From Bacteroidaceae bacterium (lineage in GTDB: Bacteria > Bacteroidota > Bacteroidia > Bacteroidales > Bacteroidaceae): a stretch of 6,659 nucleotides of DNA. Made by a program: the position numbers and the translations under genes. Positions within the stretch are counted from its first letter, which is position 1. Each line of letters begins with the position of its first letter. The notes under the pieces are model-generated. The model saw nothing but the letters and a program-made list of their open reading frames with translations. It was not told where the DNA came from and did no database searches. Of this stretch, positions 1 through 5,170 are shown in pieces. The DNA is taken from NCBI GenBank assembly GCA_900772575.1, contig CAAHEN010000233.1, positions 1-6,659 on the forward strand, written 5' to 3'.

Positions 1-329
1 TACATGCCGTAACTGGGGGTGATGGCGACGGCGTTGTCGTGCCCCGGCTCACAGAAGATGCGGAAAGCCAGGTCGATGGCTTCGTCACTGCCGTTGCCGA
101 CAAAAATGTGGTCTGCGCTGATGCCTTTCACCTCGGCCAAGCAGGCCTTGAGCGCTTGCTGGTGGGGGTCGGGGTAGCGGTTGACGCCATTGTCGTAGGG
201 ACTCTCATTGGCATCGAGCCACACGCTGATGTCACCGCCGTGATAGTCGTCACGGGCAGTCGAGTAGGGGGCCAGTGCCAAGATGTTGGGGCGCACGTAG
301 TGCAATGGCGAGTGGGCTTCAGGCTTCAT
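1..329 (-). CDS. hisC: Histidinol-phosphate aminotransferase HisC, N-terminal part (cut by left edge)
   Basis: A PLP-dependent class I/II aminotransferase that converts imidazole-acetol phosphate and glutamate to histidinol phosphate in the cytoplasm. The first 109 residues are present and the rest lies beyond the left edge. Family marks are LDANESPYDN (about residues 38-47), RYPDPHQQALK (51-61), and VGNGSDEAIDL (77-87), the conserved glycine-rich stretch near the cofactor phosphate. The PLP lysine is outside the window. The ATG at 329-327 lies inside the end of hisD, so the two genes overlap by 11 bp (ATGAAGCCTGA), which suggests translational coupling. An N-terminal stretch of about 35 residues before the LDANE motif is normal for HisC. 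No frameshift is visible. Function is assigned from family motifs and the his operon context. Confidence 0.95.
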   Translation of the reverse strand, partial: MKPEAHSPLHYVRPNILALAPYSTARDDYHGGDISVWLDANESPYDNGVNRYPDPHQQALKACLAEVKGISADHIFVGNGSDEAIDLAFRIFCEPGHDNAVAITPSYGM

Positions 330-1617
330 GCGGCTGGCTGTTTGGGTGTGACAGGCGTACCTTGACGGCGGCGGCATGGGCGTCCAAGCCTTCGGCCTCA
401 GCCATGGCCACGATGGTCGGGGCCAGGGTGGCGAGACCGTTGGGGGTCAGCTCCTGATAAGTGATTTTGCGCATGAAACTGTCGAGATTGACACCGCTAA
501 ACGAGCGGGCCCAGCCGCCGGTGGGCAGGGTGTGGTTGGTGCCCGATGCATAGTCGCCGGCGCTCTCGGGCGAGTAGTTGCCGATGAACACACTGCCTGC
601 GGCACTCACCAGTGCGGCTACGTCCCAGGGAGCGACCGTGGCGATGATGAGGTGCTCAGGGGCATAGGCGTTGACGAAGTCGGTCATCTTGCCGATGCCA
701 TCCAGCACGATGATGCGGCTCTTGGACAGCGAACCGGCCACGCTCTCGGCACGCCGCAGGCGGGCAGCCTGTGTCTCCACCTCAGCCATGACGTCGCGGG
801 CCATGGCCTCACTGTCGCAGACGAGGATGGCCTGGCTGTCGGGACCGTGTTCGGCCTGTGAGAGCAGGTCGGCGGCGACGAAGGCCGGTACGGCATGGGC
901 GTCGGCCATGACGAGCACCTCCGAGGGGCCGGCGGGCATGTCGATGGCCACTGTGCGCGAGACGAGTTGTTTGGCCTTGGTCACGTAGCGGTTGCCGGGG
1001 CCGAATATCTTGTCGACACGCGGAATGCTCTCCGTGCCGTAGGCCATGGCGGCGATGGCCTGTGCGCCACCGATACGGTAGACGTGCTTGATGCCGCAGA
1101 CGTCGGCGGCATAGAGTATCTCTGGCGCGATGTGGCCGTCGGCGCCTTGCGGGGTGCAGAGCACCACTTCCCCACAGCCTGCGATGCGGGCGGGCAGGCC
1201 GAGCATCAGGACCGTAGAGAAGAGTGGGGCGCGGCCGCCGGGAATGTAGAGGCCCACGCGGCTGATGGGCACGGCGCGTTGGACGCAGCGCACGCCGGGG
1301 GCGGTGCAGATGTCGACGGTATGGGGCTTCTGGGCGGCATGGAAGGCGGCGATGTGCTTGGCCGCCACGGCTATGGCGCCTTTGACTTCGGGACTGACGG
1401 CCTCGGTAGCGGCGCGGCGTTCAGCGGCCGTCACTTCGAGTGCCGCCAGTGTGGCGCCGTCGAAGCGCTGGGCATAGTCGCGCAGCGCGGCATCGCCCTC
1501 TAGCCGCACACGGTCGACGATGGCGGCCACGTTGGCGGCGATAGCCGCGTCGTCGGGGATGTTGCGCTCTGTCAGCGCGGCCCAGGCTGTGCGCTCAGGG
1601 TGGAGTATGATTTGCAT
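319..1617 (-). CDS. hisD: Histidinol dehydrogenase HisD
   Basis: A cytoplasmic zinc enzyme that oxidises L-histidinol to L-histidinal and then L-histidine with two NAD+, the last two steps of the pathway. At 432 aa it has the usual family length. By comparison with E. coli HisD, the zinc ligands are Q254 and H257 (in LLSQAEHGPDSQ), D355 (in PESAGDYASGTNH) and H414 (in EGLDAHAAAVKVRL). The catalytic Glu-His pair is E321-H322 in YAPEHL. Other family stretches are GLYIPGGRAPLFSTVLM (122-138), KIFGPGNRYVTKAK (203-216) and DMPAGPSEVLV (226-236). All key residues are present, so the enzyme should be active. The start at 1617 gives the typical N-terminus (MQIILHPERTAWAAL). The ATG follows a 40-bp gap after hisG that is AT-rich (TTATATATAAAG) with no Shine-Dalgarno motif. 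The 3' end overlaps hisC by 11 bp. Confidence 0.98.
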   Translation of the reverse strand: MQIILHPERTAWAALTERNIPDDAAIAANVAAIVDRVRLEGDAALRDYAQRFDGATLAALEVTAAERRAATEAVSPEVKGAIAVAAKHIAAFHAAQKPHTVDICTAPGVRCVQRAVPISRVGLYIPGGRAPLFSTVLMLGLPARIAGCGEVVLCTPQGADGHIAPEILYAADVCGIKHVYRIGGAQAIAAMAYGTESIPRVDKIFGPGNRYVTKAKQLVSRTVAIDMPAGPSEVLVMADAHAVPAFVAADLLSQAEHGPDSQAILVCDSEAMARDVMAEVETQAARLRRAESVAGSLSKSRIIVLDGIGKMTDFVNAYAPEHLIIATVAPWDVAALVSAAGSVFIGNYSPESAGDYASGTNHTLPTGGWARSFSGVNLDSFMRKITYQELTPNGLATLAPTIVAMAEAEGLDAHAAAVKVRLSHPNSQPHEA

Positions 1618-1657
1618 AATGGCAACATCTTTATATATAAGGAATGGCTGGCAGGGG

Positions 1658-2509
1658 TCAGCGTATCATGTTCTCTAACGCCAGCACCAGAATGCCTTCG
1701 GCACCGAGGGCTTTGAGCTGCTCGATTTTCTCCCAGAGCTCGTCTTCGCGAATGACGACGTGGAGCGAGCACCAGTGCTCATCGGCCAGCGAGAGCACCG
1801 TCGGGCTGCGCATGCCGGGAATCAGGGCGACGGCAGCGTCGAGGCTGTCCTTGGGCAGGTTCATGAGCACATACTTCATGCCGCGGCTGTCGACGATGGA
1901 ACGGAAGCGGAACTTGAGTTTGTCGACCTCTGCCAGCCGCTCTGCGTCGAGTCCCTTGCGGGCGATGAGCACGGCCTCGGAGGCGAGCACGGTCTGCACT
2001 TCGCTCAGACCGTTCTGCACGAGTGTGCCGCCGGAGGAGACGATGTCGAAGATGCCGTCGGCCATGCCCACGGCGGGAGCTATCTCTACACTGCCGGCGA
2101 TTTCGTGGATCTCGGCATGGACGCCCTGTTCGGCGAAGAAGCGCCGCAGGATGTTGGGATACGACGTGGCGACGCGGCGGCCCTCGAACCATTGTGGCCC
2201 GGCATAGTCCACGTCGCGCGGCACCGCGAGAGACAGGCGGCAGGCCCCGAATCCGAGGCGCATCACCTCTTGCACGTCAAAGCCGCGCTCGGCCACCTCG
2301 TTGAACCCGACGACGCCGGCATCGGCCACGCCCATGGCGACAGCCTGCGGAATGTCATCGTCGCGCAGATAGAGCACCTCGAGCGGGAAACCGCCGGCGC
2401 GGGCGATGAGTTTACGCTTGCCGGCGGAGATGCTGATGCCGGCGTCACTGAGCAGCGCCATCGTGTCTTCGTTCAGACGGCCCTTGGCTTGTATGGCTAT
2501 TCGCAACAT
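1658..2509 (-). CDS. hisG: ATP phosphoribosyltransferase HisG, long form
   Basis: The first and committed enzyme of histidine synthesis: ATP + PRPP gives N1-(5-phosphoribosyl)-ATP. The 283 aa length and C-terminal ACT-like regulatory domain (about residues 208-281, RGMKYVLMNLPKDSL to LALENMI) mark the long, hexameric form. That form is feedback-inhibited by histidine and needs no HisZ partner. The catalytic domain starts with LRIAIQAKGRLNEDT. The PRPP-binding loop is DIVSSGGTLVQNGL (155-168), and ADAGVVGFNEVAERG (62-76) is typical. The ATG at 2509-2507 is chosen because it gives the family N-terminus. The frame stays open for 40 more codons upstream, but those run through the leader and the -7 promoter element, so they are unlikely to be translated. 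It is the first structural gene of the his operon, preceded by a histidine-rich leader ORF that overlaps its first codons. Confidence 0.97.
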   Translation of the reverse strand: MLRIAIQAKGRLNEDTMALLSDAGISISAGKRKLIARAGGFPLEVLYLRDDDIPQAVAMGVADAGVVGFNEVAERGFDVQEVMRLGFGACRLSLAVPRDVDYAGPQWFEGRRVATSYPNILRRFFAEQGVHAEIHEIAGSVEIAPAVGMADGIFDIVSSGGTLVQNGLSEVQTVLASEAVLIARKGLDAERLAEVDKLKFRFRSIVDSRGMKYVLMNLPKDSLDAAVALIPGMRSPTVLSLADEHWCSLHVVIREDELWEKIEQLKALGAEGILVLALENMIR

Positions 2510-2598
2510 GTTCTTGAATCTTTGAAGTTTAGTCTTGCATTCATGGCCCGGCAGTGCCGGTGCCGTTGTCCGTGCAGTGGCAGGTGCGTGTGTGACAT
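2497..2598 (-). CDS. Candidate histidine-rich leader peptide of the his operon
   Basis: A short ORF of 33 codons plus TAG between the hisG promoter and hisG. It begins MSHTHLPLHGQRHRH, with histidines at residues 3, 5, 9, 13 and 15, all CAC. The rest (CRAMNARLNFKDSRTCCE) has no histidine. The ATG at 2598-2596 lies roughly 12 nt after the start point predicted from the -7 element, so it would be the first ORF in the transcript. The stop at 2499-2497 is 13 nt inside hisG in a different frame. Known leader peptides of his operons carry runs of histidine codons, so that ribosomes stall when charged His-tRNA is scarce. Here the codons are clustered but not consecutive. Against it: it is short, has no Shine-Dalgarno motif (normal for this phylum) and could be a chance ORF. 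Conservation in related genomes would decide. Confidence 0.6.
   Translation of the reverse strand: MSHTHLPLHGQRHRHCRAMNARLNFKDSRTCCE
2545..2564 (-). promoter_or_regulatory. his leader RNA hairpin B, GC-only stem over His codons 13 and 15
   Basis: GGC-A-CCGG (2564-2557) pairs with CCGG-GCC (2551-2545) across a CACTG loop, giving seven G-C pairs with one bulged A. It covers leader codons 12-18, including His13 and His15. It ends about 35 nt before the hisG ATG, just ahead of the AT-rich stretch that would act as the hisG ribosome landing site. No run of T follows, so it is not an intrinsic terminator by itself. Confidence 0.45.
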
Positions 2599-2605
2599 AC
2601 CACTG
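2575..2605 (-). promoter_or_regulatory. his leader RNA hairpin A, over the leader start codon
   Basis: In the minus-strand RNA, CAGTGGTA (2605-2598) pairs with TGCCACTG (2582-2575): eight pairs including one G-U, with a 15-nt loop. The 5' arm ends at the A of the leader ATG and the 3' arm covers codons 6-8. A ribosome on the first His codons would melt it. The pairing is read directly from the sequence; a regulatory role is inferred. Confidence 0.4.
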
Positions 2606-2616
2606 ACTTTCAGCTG

Positions 2617-2624
2617 CAAAATTA
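2617..2624 (-). promoter_or_regulatory. Bacteroidota -7 element of the his operon promoter
   Basis: On the minus strand the sequence is TAATTTTG followed by CA, an exact match to TAnnTTTG. The start of transcription would fall near 2612-2609, just before the histidine-rich leader ORF. The -33 element is poor: the nearest TTG (2653-2651) is 26 bp upstream, longer than the usual 19-21. The promoter may therefore be weak or need an activator. Confidence 0.6.
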
Positions 2625-2891
2625 GGCATTTTTCTTTCATTCTAGTGCCACAAGGCCGACAAATACATTAAAACGGCCGGTATCACCGTTCAACCTTGGC
2701 ACCTGAGCGCCTGTCTGCGTTCCAGCGCCTGACCGCTGTGCCCCGTCCTGCCACCCCTCAATCTCCTGCCGCACCGAGACCGGTTCGCCTTTCCGCTCCG
2801 GTTGGCCTGCCGTCGCCTTGGCTTATAGGGCTTTCGCCTCGGCTTGCTGGATTGTGACGCCGGTTTTCCAAGGCCAAAAAGGCACCGGCCC
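2625..2891. other. Divergent intergenic region between the his and bcp promoters
   Basis: I see no credible gene here. The plus strand is C-rich. It carries two short direct-repeat pairs. AGCGCCTGnCnGC occurs at 2706-2718 and 2724-2736, 18 bp apart. TCGCCTYGGCTT occurs at 2813-2824 and 2834-2845, 21 bp apart with one difference. The second pair lies about 50-80 bp upstream of the bcp -33 element, where activator sites could sit. The open frame that continues upstream of bcp (from about 2818) begins before the promoter and resembles no known protein. Confidence 0.5.
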
Positions 2892-2923
2892 TTTGGTCAA
2901 TCCGCCCGTTTGCGTTACCTTTG
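2892..2923 (+). promoter_or_regulatory. Promoter of the bcp-recA-lipoprotein unit
   Basis: TTTG at 2892-2895, a 20-bp spacer, then TACCTTTG at 2916-2923 followed by CA. Both elements and the spacing match the Bacteroidota sigma-70-type consensus (TTTG / TAnnTTTG). Transcription should start near 2930, giving a leader of about 110 nt before bcp. An imperfect inverted repeat (CCAAGGCC at about 2869, GGCCCTTTGG ending at 2896) overlaps the -33 element and could be an operator, but this is speculative. Confidence 0.8.
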
Positions 2924-2925
2924 CA

Positions 2926-2996
2926 CTTGGGAGCGGCTCCCCAGACCGGCACGCTTGGTGCGAAATCCTGCCACGCCGCAGGGCCGCTGGTGCGGC
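2926..2996 (+). promoter_or_regulatory. Hairpin-rich 5' leader of bcp
   Basis: Three local stems can be read in the untranslated leader. GGGAG-CGG-CTCCC lies right at the predicted transcript start (about 2928-2940). GCAC-GCTTG-GTGC lies at about 2950-2962. GCCGCA/TGCGGC lies at 2975-2996 with a 10-nt loop. They are followed by an unstructured AT-rich stretch before the bcp ATG. No known riboswitch is recognised. Effects on RNA stability or translation are possible but unproven. Confidence 0.35.
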
Positions 2997-3042
2997 AACG
3001 CCCCCACAGAAGATATCATCCAATTCATTAATTTCTCAGAGC

Positions 3043-3513
3043 ATGAACATCGGAGACAAGGTGCCAGACGTTCTCGGCCGCGACGAGACCGGACAAGAGC
3101 TTGGCCTCAAGGACTTCGCCGGACGCAAGCTGATCGTTTATTTCTATCCCAAGGACAACACCTCCGGCTGCACGGCTGAGGCCTGCAGCTTGCGCGATAA
3201 CGCCGAGAGCCTGCGCCAGGCGGGCTACGACATTGTCGGGGTGAGTGTCGACGGCGAGCAGTCGCACCGCAATTTCATCGCCAAGCACCAGTTGCCCTTC
3301 CATCTCATCGCGGACACGGACAAGCGTCTCGTAGAGGCCTTCGGTGTCTGGGGAGAGAAGAGCATGTATGGCCGCAAATACATGGGTACGCTCCGCACCA
3401 CCTTCGTCATCGGTGAGGACGGCCGTGTGGCCAGCATCATCGGGCCCAAGCAGATCAAGACAAAGACCCACGGCGAGCAGCTGCTTAAACTCTTGGACAA
3501 GGCCGGTGCCTGA
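3043..3513 (+). CDS. bcp: Thioredoxin-dependent peroxiredoxin, Bcp/PrxQ family
   Basis: A cytoplasmic peroxiredoxin that reduces H2O2 and organic hydroperoxides, using thioredoxin as reductant. At 156 aa it has the usual Bcp length. The AhpC/TSA thioredoxin-like fold begins at MNIGDKVPDVLGRDETG. The active site is YPKDNTSGCTAEACSLRD (about residues 35-52): P36, T40 and peroxidatic C43, with resolving C48 five residues on, the arrangement of atypical two-cysteine Bcp enzymes. R118 in GTLRTTFVI is the conserved active-site arginine. The ATG at 3043 is chosen because it gives the family N-terminus and lies downstream of the promoter; the frame is open further upstream but begins before the promoter. 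It is the first gene of a likely three-gene unit with recA, 40 bp downstream. No secretion signal is present. Confidence 0.96.
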   Translation: MNIGDKVPDVLGRDETGQELGLKDFAGRKLIVYFYPKDNTSGCTAEACSLRDNAESLRQAGYDIVGVSVDGEQSHRNFIAKHQLPFHLIADTDKRLVEAFGVWGEKSMYGRKYMGTLRTTFVIGEDGRVASIIGPKQIKTKTHGEQLLKLLDKAGA

Positions 3514-3553
3514 CCGACACAGCAATACCAACAAAAAATCCATACCATTTCCT

Positions 3554-4597
3554 ATGGCTAAGAAAGAAGAAGAACAGGTCGGCGGCAGCGAGCGCCTCAA
3601 GGCCTTGCAGGCCGCCATGGCCAAGATAGAAAAAGATTTTGGCAAGGGCTCCATCATGAAGATGGGCGACGAGCAGGTTGAGAATGTCGAAGTCATCCCC
3701 ACCGGCAGCATCGGCCTGAATGCCGCCCTCGGCGTCGGGGGATATCCCAAGGGACGCATCATCGAGATCTACGGCCCGGAGAGCTCCGGCAAGACGACAC
3801 TGGCCATCCATGCCATCGCCGAGTCGCAGAAGCGCGGCGGCATCGCTGCCTTCATCGACGCCGAGCACGCTTTCGACCGTTTCTATGCCCAGAAGTTGGG
3901 CGTTAACATCGACGAGCTTCTCATCTCACAGCCCGACAACGGCGAGCAGGCCCTCGAAATCGCTGACCAGCTGATCCGCTCGTCGGCCATCGACGTCATC
4001 GTCATCGACTCTGTGGCCGCCCTCACGCCGAAGGCCGAGATAGAGGGCGACATGGGCGACAACAAGGTGGGGCTTCAGGCGCGTCTCATGAGCCAGGCGC
4101 TGCGCAAGCTCACTTCCACCATCAGCCGCACAAACACCACCTGCATCTTCATCAACCAGTTGCGTGAGAAGATTGGGGTCATGTTCGGCAACCCCGAGAC
4201 CACCACAGGCGGCAACGCCCTGAAGTTCTACGCCAGTGTGCGCCTCGACATCCGCCGCATCGGCGGCGTCAAGGACGGCGACAAGCAGATAGGCAACCAG
4301 GTGCGCGTCAAGGTGGTCAAGAACAAGGTGGCACCGCCTTTCCGCAAGGCTGAGTTCGAGATCACTTTCGGCGAGGGCATCTCCCACATCGGCGAGATCG
4401 TGGACCTCGGCACCGAACTGGGCATCATCAAGAAGAGCGGTTCGTGGTTCAGCTACGAGGACGCCAAGATAGGCCAGGGTCGCGACGCCGTGAAGCGCCT
4501 GCTGCGCGACAATCCCGAACTCTGTGAGGAAATTGAAGGCCGCATCGCCAACGCCTTGCACGACCCCGATGCCACTGAAGCCGCTTCGGAAGACTGA
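3554..4597 (+). CDS. recA: Recombinase RecA
   Basis: An ATP-dependent recombinase that coats single-stranded DNA, drives homologous pairing and strand exchange, and in many bacteria triggers LexA self-cleavage. It is 347 aa, a usual length. Walker A is GPESSGKTT (74-82), E104 in IDAEHAF matches the catalytic glutamate (E. coli E96), and Walker B is VIVIDSVAALTP (148-159). DNA-binding loop L1 is in EIEGDMGDNKVGLQAR (162-177) and loop L2 in IGVMFGNPETTTGGNA (207-222). The RecA signature ALKFYASVR (222-230) is intact. The tail is acidic (DPDATEAASED), as in other RecA proteins. The start at 3554 gives MAKKEEEQ; the frame is open upstream only because it overlaps bcp. I see no TAnnTTTG promoter or LexA-type box between bcp and recA, so it is probably read from the bcp promoter. 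Confidence 0.99.
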   Translation: MAKKEEEQVGGSERLKALQAAMAKIEKDFGKGSIMKMGDEQVENVEVIPTGSIGLNAALGVGGYPKGRIIEIYGPESSGKTTLAIHAIAESQKRGGIAAFIDAEHAFDRFYAQKLGVNIDELLISQPDNGEQALEIADQLIRSSAIDVIVIDSVAALTPKAEIEGDMGDNKVGLQARLMSQALRKLTSTISRTNTTCIFINQLREKIGVMFGNPETTTGGNALKFYASVRLDIRRIGGVKDGDKQIGNQVRVKVVKNKVAPPFRKAEFEITFGEGISHIGEIVDLGTELGIIKKSGSWFSYEDAKIGQGRDAVKRLLRDNPELCEEIEGRIANALHDPDATEAASED

Positions 4598-4638
4598 TCG
4601 CCGCAGCCCATGCCATAAAAAAGAAACACTCCGGCATC

Positions 4639-4950
4639 ATGAAACATCTGATCCTCATTGCGTTGGCAGGCTTGCTGCTTGCCAGTTGCACCAAATCCAT
4701 CGAAGAGCGATACACTGCCCTGCTCAACGACTATACCGAAGCCGTACGCGCGGCCAAGACCACCGACGACATGTCGAAGGTCACGGCCGAATACACGAAG
4801 AAACTGGATGAGTTCGAGAAGAAAAACGCCGACGAGCTCAAGAAACTGGAGGCAGACACGGCGCGCCAGAACGAAGTGCGCGCCGCCTTCCAGCAGCTCT
4901 ACAGCACGACCATCCAGAAGAGTATCGAGCTGGCGGCAGGTAATAACTGA
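4639..4950 (+). CDS. Small putative coiled-coil lipoprotein, function unknown
   Basis: A 103-aa protein that I do not recognise as a named family. It begins with a lipoprotein signal: M-K-H, a hydrophobic run (LILIALAGLLL), then the lipobox LLASC with C17 as the lipidated residue. The mature part of 86 residues is highly charged, Lys/Glu/Ala-rich and predicted helical. The stretch at about 20-80 (SIEERYTALLNDYTEAV, then KKLDEFEKKNADELKKLEAD) has the spacing of a coiled coil. It probably sits at the periplasmic face of a membrane. It starts 41 bp after recA and is followed by a strong terminator, so it is likely the last gene of the bcp-recA unit. No catalytic motif is visible. A structural or adaptor role would be a guess. 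Confidence 0.85.
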   Translation: MKHLILIALAGLLLASCTKSIEERYTALLNDYTEAVRAAKTTDDMSKVTAEYTKKLDEFEKKNADELKKLEADTARQNEVRAAFQQLYSTTIQKSIELAAGNN

Positions 4951-4977
4951 CAAGCCCGCACATTATCATAAATCCGG

Positions 4978-5020
4978 CAGGCTCCGTCACGACGTAAGTT
5001 GCGGCGGAGCCTGAATTTTG
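4978..5020 (+). terminator. Stem-loop terminator after the recA unit
   Basis: A perfect 9-bp inverted repeat, CAGGCTCCG (4978-4986) with CGGAGCCTG (5005-5013). The stem continues inward through T-G and C-G pairs, one A-C mismatch and then CGAC-GTAA-GTTG, a stem capped by a GNRA-type tetraloop. It is followed by AATTTTG, a short U-tract. It begins 27 bp after the lipoprotein stop. The stem is convincing; the weak U-tract leaves the efficiency uncertain. Confidence 0.75.
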
Positions 5021-5058
5021 GGTTGCGGAAGCCGGCGACGCATGAAGATTAAGCATTT

Positions 5059-5094
5059 TTTGAATGGCTCGGACCGTTTAAAGGGTTAACTTTA
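5059..5094 (+). promoter_or_regulatory. Weak candidate promoter for the MFS gene, with an inverted repeat on the -7
   Basis: TTTG at 5059-5062 and TAACTTTA at 5087-5094 resemble TTTG / TAnnTTTG, but the last base of the -7 differs and the 24-bp spacer is long. An inverted repeat TAAAG-GGTTAA-CTTTA (5079-5094) covers the -7 and could be a repressor site. The position, after the terminator and about 75 bp before the gene, is right. Confidence 0.3.
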
Positions 5095-5119
5095 CACCGT
5101 CGCCGCGAGGTCTCTCAGG

Positions 5120-5138
5120 CCACGGCGAGGCCCCGTGG
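5120..5138 (+). promoter_or_regulatory. Hairpin in the MFS leader
   Basis: CCACGG (5120-5125) and CCGTGG (5133-5138) form a perfect 6-bp stem with a 7-nt loop, 32 bp before the MFS ATG. A GTG at 5135 in the MFS frame lies inside the stem, which argues against that codon as the start. No T-run follows. Confidence 0.35.
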
Positions 5139-5170
5139 ACTTCAGCCTGCGGACAAACTCTTTACACGTC

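Noticed and set aside
895..1503. A 202-codon plus-strand ORF opposite hisD.
   Set aside because: Shadow ORF: composition follows the complement of hisD and no motif is seen.
2510..2629. A 40-residue N-terminal extension of HisG in the same frame.
   Set aside because: It would start inside or upstream of the -7 element, does not resemble HisG, and the ATG at 2509 gives the normal family N-terminus.
1760..2671. A 303-codon plus-strand ORF opposite hisG.
   Set aside because: It mirrors the codon structure of hisG in G+C-rich DNA and has no recognisable motif; hisG is certain on the other strand.
2671..2690. An AACGG/CCGTT hairpin followed by TTTTAAT on the minus strand as a terminator.
   Set aside because: The stem is only 5 bp with a 9-nt loop, and no minus-strand gene lies upstream that would need it.
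2818..3042. A 75-residue N-terminal extension of Bcp.
   Set aside because: It starts upstream of the promoter and looks like translated leader; Bcp proteins start at the MNIGDKVPD position.
3543..3550. TACCATTT just before the recA ATG as a possible -7 element.
   Set aside because: It misses two of the six fixed positions of TAnnTTTG and would leave almost no leader before recA.
3028..3762. A 244-codon minus-strand ORF opposite bcp and the start of recA.
   Set aside because: It spans the antisense of two well-identified genes and the gap between them, with no protein family resemblance.
3926..4561. A 211-codon minus-strand ORF opposite recA.
   Set aside because: It is an antisense shadow of the recA codons with no domain features and no promoter.
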